From the NCBI RefSeq assembly GCF_035046505.1, contig NC_089826.1, positions 3,658,501 to 3,722,500 on the forward strand: a stretch of 64,000 bases of DNA, in the 5' to 3' direction. Position 1 is the stretch's first letter. Each line of letters starts with the position of its first letter. The notes below the pieces were generated by a model that worked only from the letters and a program-made list of their open reading frames with translations, did no database searches and was not told the origin of the DNA. Shown one piece after another: positions 44,979 through 53,984 of this stretch. The translations under genes and the position numbers were made by a program. Source of the DNA: Tiliqua scincoides. Taxonomy: Eukaryota > Chordata > Lepidosauria > Squamata > Scincidae.

Positions 44979-45655
44979 TCACTTATAAGGTTCTGCGGCC
45001 CCAGCCTTATCAACTGATGCCTCGTCCTAGAAAAGAAGCACAGCTCTGTGAATGGACTTCCCTTGTGTCTCGACTGGTGGGAGCAGATACATTCTACCAA
45101 GGCATTTCCCCACTCAGCTGCATGTCCTAAAAGAGGAGAGAGGGGAGCAGGAAGGGTGTGAACATGCTAACCACTAGGTGCCACCACCCTGTGTCAGCCT
45201 GCAGAGGCTGAGAGTCCCCTCCCTCTATTGTCAGACTTAAGTAAAGCAAAGCAAGGCTGTTTTTAAAAGCCAAATGATTGATCAAATCTCAGAGCACCTC
45301 TGGAAGGAGACTGGGGTAGACTTTCAGGCACGTGCGCACATCATTTGCTGGCAGCCATGCTAGCAGAATGGAGCCCCCATGTACAGAGGCAGAGTACCCT
45401 GGAAAATAAAGGTGGCAGACAAACATCAGGGGGTGGCAGTCTGATCAAGGATGGTACGTCTCATATTCTCACACACAGGGAGGTTGCACTCACTTCAGCA
45501 CCGAGGGCTCTCTTTCCTCCTCGCGGGCAGTTCTGAATGTAGCATGGTTCTTCGCTATTGCTACAGTCACAGTCTACATCTGTGGCTCCAACGTTCGACA
45601 TTATAGAAAAGACGAGAGAAGACAGAAAGCAAATGGCAAGGGATGTTGCCCGCAT
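44979..45655 (-). CDS. Neurophysin-less vasotocin-like precursor 2 (VTL2)
   Basis: Minus-strand counterpart of VTL1. Exon 1 (45655-45494) encodes 54 residues: a signal peptide (LAICFLSSLVFSIM, likely cut after NVGA), the linker TDVDCDCSNSEEP, vasotocin [12 protein letters not shown] and ALGAE, with donor GTGAGT. Exon 2 (45026-44927) is base-for-base the same as in VTL1 by eye and gives DEASVDKAGAAEPYK and a stop at 44981-44979, 69 residues in all. Exon 3 (from 43795, acceptor CTCATTTGCAG) looks untranslated and ends near the AATAAA at 43660. The linker has two cysteines that VTL1 lacks, which could alter disulfide pairing. There is no neurophysin. The signal peptide and linker differ markedly from VTL1 while hormone and tail are the same. 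TATA box at 45737-45732. Confidence 0.7.
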
Positions 45656-45731
45656 CTTAGAGGCCTTGCAGGACGCAAAAGTGCTCTGTCCTCTTTGTTT
45701 AGGTGGCGCTCCTTCCAGGACACCCTCTCCA

Positions 45732-45737
45732 TTTATA
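45732..45737 (-). promoter_or_regulatory. VTL2 TATA box
   Basis: Minus-strand TATAAA (GGATATAAATGG), 77 bp before the VTL2 start codon, aligned with the VTL1 TATA box. Confidence 0.75.
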
Positions 45738-45779
45738 TCCTTCTAGGGCATGTCATGCCTTGATTTCCATGCTCCATCT

Positions 45780-45881
45780 GGTGTGCTCCCTGGGGCATTT
45801 GGTGGGCCGCCATGAGATACAGGAAGCTGGACTAGATGGGCCTATGGCCTGATCCAGTGGGGCTGTTCTTATGTTCTTATG
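45780..45881 (+). mobile_element. CR1 LINE 3' tail in the VTL2 promoter
   Basis: GCTCCCTGGGGCATTTGGTG to the octamer tail TTCTTATG-TTCTTATG. It sits about 45 bp upstream of the VTL2 TATA box, between it and upstream sequence that is shared with VTL1. Confidence 0.88.
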
Positions 45882-46349
45882 CTTGGCATGATGCTCAATG
45901 TCCTCTGCCCTCCAACCAGGTGCTTCCTGCAGAGGACAAATGGGGGGGGGGGAATTAGAGCAAAGATAGGAATCTCTTCCGCCAAAGTTCTCGTTTATGG
46001 CAAGCATGTTCCTGGTTTTAAGACTGAGTGGAGATTTACAGCAGCAGTGATGATGTGTGGCTGGAAGGCAAAAGCCATATTTGCCTCGGGTCACAGGGGA
46101 CACGTTCTTGGTTACTCGCATGCAATGTTCTCTTCAGGAGAGGTTCAAGCAAATTATCTGCCTCAGTTGGCACCAGTTCGCCGCCCCTGCCAGCCCACAC
46201 CCTCCCCAGGAACCCCCTCTTCTTTTACTCTCATGCACCCTGCTGCCATTGCCCCATGGCCTAAGTGGCTGAACCAGGTGGGAAGGCAAAGAAAGGGGCA
46301 CAGAGCAAACCGAGAGCGCCCCCCCACTTCTTAATATATAGTTATAGTA

Positions 46350-47245
46350 GGCAACCTTCAGTCTCGAAAGACTCTGGTATCGCACTCTGAATGGTGGTTC
46401 TGGAACAGCGTCTAGTGTGGCTGAAAAGGCTGATTCGGGAGTGACAATCCCTTCCACACTGGGAGCAAGTGCAGTCTGTCCCTGGTCTGTCTCCCTGGCT
46501 GTGGGCCTTCCTTCTTTGCCTCTTAGCCTCAGACTGTTGGCCAAGTGTCTCTTCAAACTGGGAAAGGCCATGCTGTACAGCCTGCCTCCAAGCGGGCCGC
46601 TCAGAGTCCAGGGTTTCCCACCTGTTGAGGTCCACTCCTAAGGCCTTCAGATCCCTCTTGCAGATGTCCTTGTATCGCAGCTGTGGTCTACCTGTAGGGC
46701 ACTTTCCTTGCACGAGTTCTCCTTAGAGGAGATCCTTTGGGATCCGGCCATCATCCATTCTCACGACATGTCCGAGCCAACGCAGGCGTCTCTGTTTCAG
46801 CAGTGCATACATGGTAGGGATTCCAGCTCGTTCCAGGACTGTGTTGTTTGGAACTTTGTCCTGCCAGGTGATGCTGAGAATGCGTCGGAGGCTGCGCATG
46901 TGGCAAGTGTTCAGTTTCCTCTCCTGTTGTGAGTGAAGAGTCCATGACTCGCTGCAGTACAGAAGTGTACTCAAGACGCAAGCTCTGTAGACCTGGATCT
47001 TGGTATGTTCTGTCAGCTTCTTGTTGGACCAGACTGTCTTTGTGAGTCTGGAAAACGTGGTAGCTGCTTTACCGATGCGTTTGTTTAGCTCGGTATCGAG
47101 AGAAAGAGTGTTGGAGATCGTTGAGCCAAGGTACACAAAGTCATAGACAACCTCCAGTTCATGCGCAAGAAAATCCCAAACAAGGTTGGTGCAAGAACAC
47201 AGCCCTGCTTCACGCCACTTCAGATGTCAAAGGGGTCTGATGGGA
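46350..47245 (-). mobile_element. LINE C-terminal half (same family as 55.4-57.9 kb)
   Basis: Minus strand reads YLGSTISNTLSLDTELNKRI, WTLHSQQER, RRLRWLGHVVRMDDGRIPKD, GRPQLRYKDICKRDLKALGV and the end motif CSQCGRDCHSRISLFSHTRR, then the GAGACTGAAGGTTGCC tail. It carries an internal deletion: near 47160 the reverse-transcriptase part SGVKQGCVLAPTL is joined directly to later sequence. One in-frame stop follows GRIPKDLL. Confidence 0.9.
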
Positions 47246-48283
47246 ACTTCTTAATAGTCATGCTATATAATATCATTTGTCTTCTTGAGTGTAACAGAGT
47301 ACAGATCTTCTGTCTGCACAGAGGCCATCACTGCAAACCTTGTGAGTACAGCCTACATCTCCATCCAGGGCCACCATCCTACAGAGAGAGCCAACGTTCT
47401 CTACATACTTTTTAATTCAGTGTAACTCACACTGGTAGCCCAGAGAGTGGGACATTTTTGTGGGATGTCCCTTTGTATTCCTTCTTCCCTCCAAGCAGTG
47501 GAGGCCAGATTATCTTCACCGCAACCCTGTGAGGAACACTAAGCAGCTTGTGTGGCCCAGGGCCATTCAGCCCCAGTTCAAGGTTGGCCTGACTTCCCAC
47601 ATGTCATATTCAATAGCCTCGTCCACTTGGGCTTGTATGAAAGGAGGCACTGTCCTACAGGTGGATGAGCTGCCCGACACCATTGTGGCAGCTTCCCCTA
47701 CCCGCCTGTGTACCTAAACTGGGACAGCCCTGCCCCCTTGGCTGGGCTGTGGCTACTTCCTCCCTCAGATAGCTATGCATGAAGGTGTCACTACTCTGAG
47801 GGCAACCAAACACTTGCTTCCATGCTTCCTGCGTCACAGCAAATTCCCCTCTTATCTATGTGGTCCTTCTTTTTAAGCCAGGAGGCCTACATGTCCTGGT
47901 CTGAAAAAACAGAATGATGGAGCACAGTCAGGGGCTTTTTTTTTAACACAGTGCAACAGAGGTAGTGGTGACAGACCCAAGGCTGGGTCGGCCAGCACCC
48001 CTGGTGCATCTCTGGGCTTCTCTGCTGAGTTGTTCCAGCTCTCTCCCTTGGCGTCAGCGCCTTGCAGGGTGAGGTGGAAGGGGATGGATTCAGTGGCAGT
48101 AGTCCCACCGGTATCCTGTTCCCCTTCCTGGCCTTGATCCACCTTCCCAGGACCAGCTGGTGCAGGTCTGATTAAACCCATTGAGGCATCAGAGGCATAC
48201 AAATGTTCCCCTACCAAGAGGAAATGCAACTGAATCAGGTTGGGGAGTTAGACTTGGGCTGCTAGAAATGTATCTGAGTTCAT
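47246..48283. other. Intergenic upstream of MT2
   Basis: About 1 kb with no recognised exon or intact repeat. Confidence 0.4.
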
Positions 48284-48445
48284 CTGAGATGGGGTGGGGA
48301 GAGCTAACCCAACTCTTTGCCTCTAGAAACTCCAAAGAAAAGTATTCACAACCTCTGGTGACATCACTTGCTTCCTTCTCGGCCTCTGACAGTCTTCCAC
48401 CCTGTTTGGGAAAAAATGCAAAAAAGAAAATTGTCCATTTTTCTG

Positions 48446-48466
48446 TGACCTCACATCCTCGACCTT
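48446..48466 (+). promoter_or_regulatory. Putative nuclear-receptor half-sites, MT2 promoter
   Basis: TGACCT (48446-48451) and CGACCTT (48460-48466), the same spacing as in MT1. Conservation between recent duplicates is weak evidence of function. Confidence 0.33.
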
Positions 48467-48569
48467 AGATGATTAGGCAAGGCGGGTTGCGTGAAGGGTA
48501 ATGCCTTGTGTGTTTTAAGAGAAGAGCATAACGACGGTGATGGCATGGCCAAGCAGGCCTGCCTGCCGG

Positions 48570-48577
48570 CATAAATA
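48570..48577 (+). promoter_or_regulatory. MT2 TATA-like box
   Basis: CATAAATA 82 bp before the MT2 start codon. Confidence 0.65.
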
Positions 48578-48658
48578 CCTGTGGCCATCAAGGCAAAACC
48601 CTAGAAGACCATTCCCATCACTGCTGAGTGAAAAGAGGAGTTGGTTGCGACCAGAACC

Positions 48659-49491
48659 ATGTCTAACAACATGCTGGCCTTCGGCTTCCTTTGGCTCCTG
48701 GCTCTCTCGTCAGCCTGCTATATCCAGAACTGCCCCATTGGAGGGAAGCGCTCCATCCTGGACATGGACGTCCGAAAGGTAGGTCAGATAGAAATCGGAG
48801 ACCTGGCAGGGAGGACTCTTCAGGAGTCCAAAATCCACAGATCTTCATTTGGCTCTGGTCCGTAACTGAGTGATCCGGCAGTTGCTGGTGCCGAATAAGC
48901 CTTGCCGTGGGTGGCCCAGGCAGAGGCACTTTACGAAAGTATGGCTCTTTTTTTTCAGTGCCTCTCCTGTGGGCCTAGAAACAGGGGGAATTGCTTTGGG
49001 CCCAACCTCTGCTGTGGAGAAGAGCTGGGCTGCTACTTGGGCACTGCAGAAACCCTGAGATGTCAAGAAGAAAACTTCCTCCCGACCCCTTGTGAGTCTG
49101 GAAAGAAACCGTGTGGGAACAACGGAGGCACCTGTGCCGCTACCGGCATCTGCTGCAACACCGGTAAGAGCAATGCCCCACTGGCTAAACCTCCCCCTAC
49201 GAAAACCCTTACCTGCTGGCCAAGGGCTGTGCAGCAGCTACAATCTCATTTTCTGCACATAGATTTCTGTGTGCTGCGATTCTTGAGCTTTTCACAATGC
49301 AGTGAAATGGGTACGATGGTAAAATGGCAGGTACATGTTACGGTGTACCTGCCATTTTCCTCCCATGGATCCATCATGATATTTGTGGGTGCATAAGGCT
49401 ATTTGTGTTTGAGTGTATGCAGTTCTCTTTGTTGTGTTGTCTTGCCATTTCAGAGGGCTGCATGCTAGACTCTGTGTGTGACCAAGAATGA
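48659..49491 (+). CDS. MT: Mesotocin-neurophysin precursor, copy 2 (MT2)
   Basis: Second complete mesotocin gene, 120 residues. Exons are 48659-48778, 48959-49163 and 49454-49491, with GT/AG borders and phases 0 and 1. The hormone [12 protein letters not shown], all 14 neurophysin cysteines and the end [12 protein letters not shown] are identical to MT1. Only residues 5 (Met for Ala), 10 (Phe for Leu) and 14 (Leu for Val) of the signal peptide differ. It has its own TATA-like box (48570), putative half-sites and AATAAA (49700). The preserved protein suggests both copies are under constraint, are very recent, or are homogenised. The gene lies beyond the inverted VTL pair and keeps the + orientation. 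Confidence 0.95.
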
Positions 49492-49699
49492 GAAGGCACC
49501 AAGGAGTAAGGCCAGCAAGAGAAAAGCACTCTTAACAACTTGTAGGTGACAATACTGCGGGGTGTACCTTTTTATGCCAGCTCTGTACGTCAGACACCAA
49601 TGGCAAACAAGCATGGCAAAATGAAACTTGTGCTATGACAAAAAAAAAACAAAACAAAAAAAACACAACACCCTGTCATTGGTGTTCTTTTGGCATTGC

Positions 49700-49705
49700 A
49701 ATAAA
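49700..49705 (+). promoter_or_regulatory. MT2 poly(A) signal
   Basis: AATAAA 209 bp after the stop codon, matching that of MT1. Confidence 0.8.
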
Positions 49706-49720
49706 GGTCACAGGTTTGTT

Positions 49721-51487
49721 GTGCGTATTTTTTGTTTGTTTGTTTGCAGCATTTTTACACCACCTTTCTTCCCAAGGGGACCCAGAGAGCTTACAAAAAA
49801 TAAGTAGAAAATGCCAATGGTAATAAAATCACAATTAAAAACTATATGCTAAAAATCTGTAAGACATTAAAAGAATCTTATAACAACATTATAGCATATT
49901 ATACCAGATGCTTAGTGGAATAGTATGAGCCGTGGGGCCCAATCCTATGGCACAGTTCATTTTGCAGCCGATTGTGGATCAGGGCAGATCAGGGCCGGGC
50001 AGTGGTGGGACTAGCACCTGTGATATCCCAAAACCCCCATCCTGAGCTGAGGCACCTCCAGCAGACTCCTCAGAGCTACACCTGCAAATGAGCTGCCATA
50101 GAGCTGAGGAATTCTGTAGGAGACCCTTTGACAGTGACACATTGGCAGTGTCTTCCCAGTAACCGCTTTGACCCAGTCTGTCTCCCTGAGATGTGGTATT
50201 GGATATTGTTGCATGTCGTGGTGAGGCTCCCTGCAAAAGCAGTGCTTTGCACCTCCTCTAGCTATTCCACTGGTTGATGATGGTGCTGGAAGAGACCAAT
50301 TCTCACACAGGCCAAATAAAGAGCTTCGATGGGCCATACCTTTGTTCTAAATCTTTTAAAATAAATATTTGACAAAAGGAAAGAAAACCCATGTTGTCTT
50401 AGCTCACGTCAGCTAAATGAAGCAAGCTGCAACATACTTGAACTTTTGGTGGGGAGCACTGCTGCCCAATCACCATTATAGTCACAGAGGCTTGAGCAGC
50501 TGGTGAAGTGCAATTTTTTTTTAAGGTGGGTCCTGATGCTAAAAGTTTTGGGAACCACTAGCCCAGAACGTAATGCAAAATTGGGTACACACATTCTCTT
50601 TTCTTAGATAGCAGCTATACATTTGCTACCCTCCAGGAACCAGCACACATAGTGATAAAGCTGGTATGATATTTAATTGCAGGCTGGATTAAAGAGGAAC
50701 AACTGGTGACTGTAAGTTACTTCAAGCGACCAGAACTTTCCTCAAAACACAATGCAGTAGCATTTTATCTTAGCACCAGCCGGAAAGAACTGTTTGAGGA
50801 GGATAACGAGATTCGTGATGGTGATGGTCGGGGTAGGGTAATAGTACTTTTGCATTTGTTTTTAGCAGTCTTGGGGCCAAATCATATCCAATTTTCCAAG
50901 TGCCAGTGCAGCTGTGCCAATAGGGCATGCACTGCACCTTGTGGTGGGAAGGCAGTCACAGAGGCCTCCTCAAGGTATGGGAACATTTGTCCCCTTACCT
51001 CGGGGCTGCATTGGAGATGCATCGGTACTGGAAAGTTGGATAGGACTGGACCCTAGATCTTGTACAATTTCACTGCTGGCCCCAGTACAAGTAGAGTATA
51101 ACAATGGCCAACATGCAAACTGTACCGAACAATTTCTTTTGAGAAAAATACTGGACTGCACTGCCTGTAGTAAACTACACTTTGTTGGTTCCCTTCCAGT
51201 AATTTCGGGACACTTCCTGGGTGCTTTAAGCCAGTGCTTCCCAAACTTGTTAGCACCGGGACCCACTTTTGAAAATGACAATCTATTGTGACCCACATAG
51301 CTTTACTAGACAACAAAAAGTTGTCTAGAAAGAAATTTTATTAATTAATAGTAACAAGAAAAATTATTAATTAATAATAATCAGGGTCCTGTGTTCCTGA
51401 GGCTGCTAGATGGTGGCACACTATATATATAGACTGAAGGCTGCCAACAAAACACACACACACACACACATATGTGTGTGTGTGTGT
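49721..51487. other. Intergenic right of MT2, MITE fragments
   Basis: Family A right half at 50190-50274 (GTGCTTTGCACCTCCTCTAG), family C at 50873-51053, and a hAT-like CAGTGCTTCCCAAACTTGTT end at 51232. No exon recognised; MRPS26 and GNRH2 were looked for and not seen. Confidence 0.45.
50873..51053. repeat. Palindromic MITE, family C
   Basis: Left GGGGCCAAATCATATCCAAT and right GGAAAGTTGGATAGGACTGG are inverse with mismatches. Confidence 0.65.
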
Positions 51488-51862
51488 TGTTGGCAACCTT
51501 CAGTCTCGAAAGACTATGGTATCGCGCTCTGAAAGGTGGCTCTGAAAGGTGGTTCTGGAACAGCGTCTAGTGTGGCTGAAAAGGCCAATTCGGTAGTGAC
51601 AATCCCTTCCACACTGGGAGCAATTGCAGTCTGTCCCTGGTCTGTCTCCCTGGCTATGGGCCTTCCTTCTTTGCCTCTTTGCCTCAGTTTGTTGGCCAAG
51701 TGTCTCTTCAAACCGGGAAAGGCCATGCTGCACAGCCTGCCTCCAAGCGGGCCGCTCAGAGGCCAGGGTTTCCCACCTGTTGAGGTCCACTCCTAAGGCC
51801 TTCAGATCCCTCTTGCAGATGTCCTTGTATCACAGCTGTGGTCTACCTGCAGGGTGCTTTCC
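51488..51862 (-). mobile_element. 5'-truncated LINE 3' end
   Basis: Minus-strand reading includes DLNRWETLASERPAWRQAVQ and CSQCGRDCHYRIGLFSHTRR, ending GAGACTGAAGGTTGCCAAC. It abuts a (CA)n/(TG)n stretch at 51453-51487. Confidence 0.88.
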
Positions 51863-52029
51863 TATATATATTTCCTAACCCCTGCTAATTGGGTAACCCC
51901 TGCTAATTGGGTAAGAGGCACTTTTTTAAGTGGGTGCTCCTTTTTTTTAGCAAGGGGAGAGTAACTGGCCCACCTCACCCCAGCACTGTCTGAACTAGTG
52001 GCTGTCTGCTGGTATTCTTTTGCATCTTT

Positions 52030-52149
52030 TTAGATTGTGAGCCCTTTTGGGACAGGGAGCCATTTAGTTATTTGATTTTTCTCTGTAAACCGCTTTGTGA
52101 ACTTTTAGTTGAAAAGCAGTATATAAATACTGTTAATAATAATAATAAT

Positions 52150-52223
<74 letters not shown>

Positions 52224-52225
52224 TG

Positions 52226-52271
<46 letters not shown>
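52030..52271 (+). repeat. SINE/LINE tail followed by (TA)n and (GT)n
   Basis: GTGAGCCCTTTTGGGACAGG and AAAAGCAGTATATAAATACT are a common squamate retroposon 3' end. It is followed by (AAT)n, then (TA)n to about 52220 and (GT)n to about 52270. Confidence 0.8.
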
Positions 52272-52273
<2 letters not shown>

Positions 52274-53062
52274 CATTTGCTAGACTCTCCCTAGAAATAG
52301 GAGTTCGAGGACTGTTCCACCAAAACTTTATAGTCATTCTGGGGTATCCAGAGGGCTGAACTGGGCAGTAAGATGTGCCTTAAGTAAGTAAGTAAGAGGG
52401 ACTTCCAGGCCAGAGGACTTCCAGGCCACATGAGCTATACCACCTCATGTGGTCCACCCATTGGAAGTACCACTGGGAGTAACTGGTAATGATTGAATGC
52501 AAGGTAACAAACAGGTCAGAGGCTCAAGGAGGACGGGGCGGTTTTTTTTGAGCATGCAGAAAGTGCATGTGGGAGCTCTGCCCACTGAGCGGAGCCTCCT
52601 CCAGCTGCTTGTCATATTGCATTGCTGGTCTCGCTGCTCGGAGGCAGGGGTCTGGGGGTTCCGTGCATACTACCGGACACCACCTCAAGCACCACCGGTG
52701 GTACAAGTACCACTGGTTGGGAAACACTGCATACGGATGACAAGGCACTGTCAGCCCAAACCGCTGAGGTAAAAAATGGCTCCCACTGAGGTAATAAGTA
52801 GAGCCGATGCCTATGAGCGTTGGGCAGGCTCTGGGCACGCTGATGGAGGGTCCTGCCTAATTGCCCCTGAACACTGCAATAGTGCCTTGGTTGAGGGGCC
52901 TGCCTCTGTTCCCCAAACCTGCTGCCACCTCAGAGAGGTGCGTGTACTGGCTGCGTGTCCTTTTTGTCCTTTTTTGCACTGGTGTCCTTTTTTGCACTAG
53001 CCAGGATAATCTGCTATACCTCATGATTTCTGAACATGATACCCCCGAGTGGCTCACTAGAG
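52272..53062. other. Intergenic with one dispersed repeat copy
   Basis: 52740-52955 carries a segment (CACGCTGATGGAGGGTCCTG, CACCTCAGAGAGG) repeated at 53985-54110 and 54980-55220. No gene seen. Confidence 0.45.
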
Positions 53063-53292
53063 CAGTGATTTTCAACCTTTCTCATCACATGGCACACTAA
53101 CAAGGCACTAAAATGGTCAAGGCACACCACCGGGTTGTTGACAATTGACAAGGCACACCATGTGTGCCAGTGGGGGTTCACATCTCCCGTTGGCCCTATT
53201 AATAAATGACCTTCCCCCCAAATTCCTGTGGCACACCTGTGGACCACTCATGGCACACCAGTGTGCCATGGCACAGTGGTTGAAAATGGCTG
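53063..53292. repeat. hAT-like MITE with perfect target duplication
   Basis: Left CAGTGATTTTCAACCTTTCT and right CAGTGGTTGAAAATGGCTG, flanked by identical cactagag at 53055-53062 and 53293-53300. Confidence 0.92.
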
Positions 53293-53309
53293 CACTAGAG
53301 TCTGGAAGA

Positions 53310-53940
53310 TCTATGGGCCTTCTTTTCGACCATCTGGTCCTGTCTTCAGAAATAGAACTCCTTTCAAAAGTTAAACAGAGGCTTGCGGACATTTAATTTC
53401 AAAACCTTCTTAGCCAGGCCACACGAACTTGTTCCCCCTTAAATTTCCACATTCCGTTAGCTCACAACCAGACGGTTCCTTATCTGACTCTTCTGATTAA
53501 TCCTAAGGAACCTTTTGTAATTACACAAGTTAGATTTAATGTTGTTCCTTCGGCAGTAACCTCAGGAAAGTACCAAAAGTCCCTCTTCTTGATCGGCTCT
53601 GCCCTTGTTCTCTGCTTCAGGTCGAGACCCTCTCCCATATATTTTTCTGTTGTCCAGTCCATTCGGCTGTGTGCTCTATTCACCTAGAATCTAATCTAGT
53701 GAAGAAGAATGGGCTCCCAGAGCTGATCAAACTTGTTTACTTATTAAATGACAGCCCAGTAGATGTGTTGCAGGGCTCTGCTCATTTCCTTTTGTCAGTT
53801 GTAGAAAAGTATGGAAAAAGATTGGTGCGATGTTTATTTGTATGGTCTGTTTGCATTTTAACCTTAAAATCTGTGTGACTTTTATTTTATTTTAAATTCT
53901 TTATTTCTTTTTATTCTACATCTTGTTTTACTTTGATGAC
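53310..53940 (+). mobile_element. Possible non-LTR ORF2 C-terminal fragment
   Basis: A stretch translating to ETLSHIFFCCPVHSAVCSIH resembles the zinc-knuckle-like C-terminus of some reptile LINE ORF2s, but the frame is broken and the family is uncertain. Confidence 0.3.
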
Positions 53941-53984
53941 TCATTTCTTGGAACATGAATTAATGCCAACAAAGGTCTCTAAAT

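Larger units (their letters stand above)
43590..46298 (-). repeat. Large inverted repeat, right arm (VTL2 unit)
   Basis: Reverse-complement counterpart of 36422-39420. The MRPS26 pieces at 39.7 kb and 43.4 kb lie just inside the arms, which suggests the duplicated unit was VTL plus MRPS26. A CR1 tail (45780-45881) is private to this arm. Confidence 0.85.
48284..49720 (+). repeat. Mesotocin segmental duplication, copy 2
   Basis: Direct counterpart of 33087-34500, from GGGGTGGGGAGAGCTAACCC to the AATAAAGGTCACAGG region. Short private changes occur, for example in intron 2 and the 3' UTR. Confidence 0.88.

Noticed and set aside
46417-46726. Plus-strand frames of 70-85 codons, also seen near 39.9, 51.6 and 57.6 kb
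   Set aside because: Antisense shadows of the LINE C-terminal coding sequence, repeated wherever the LINE occurs.
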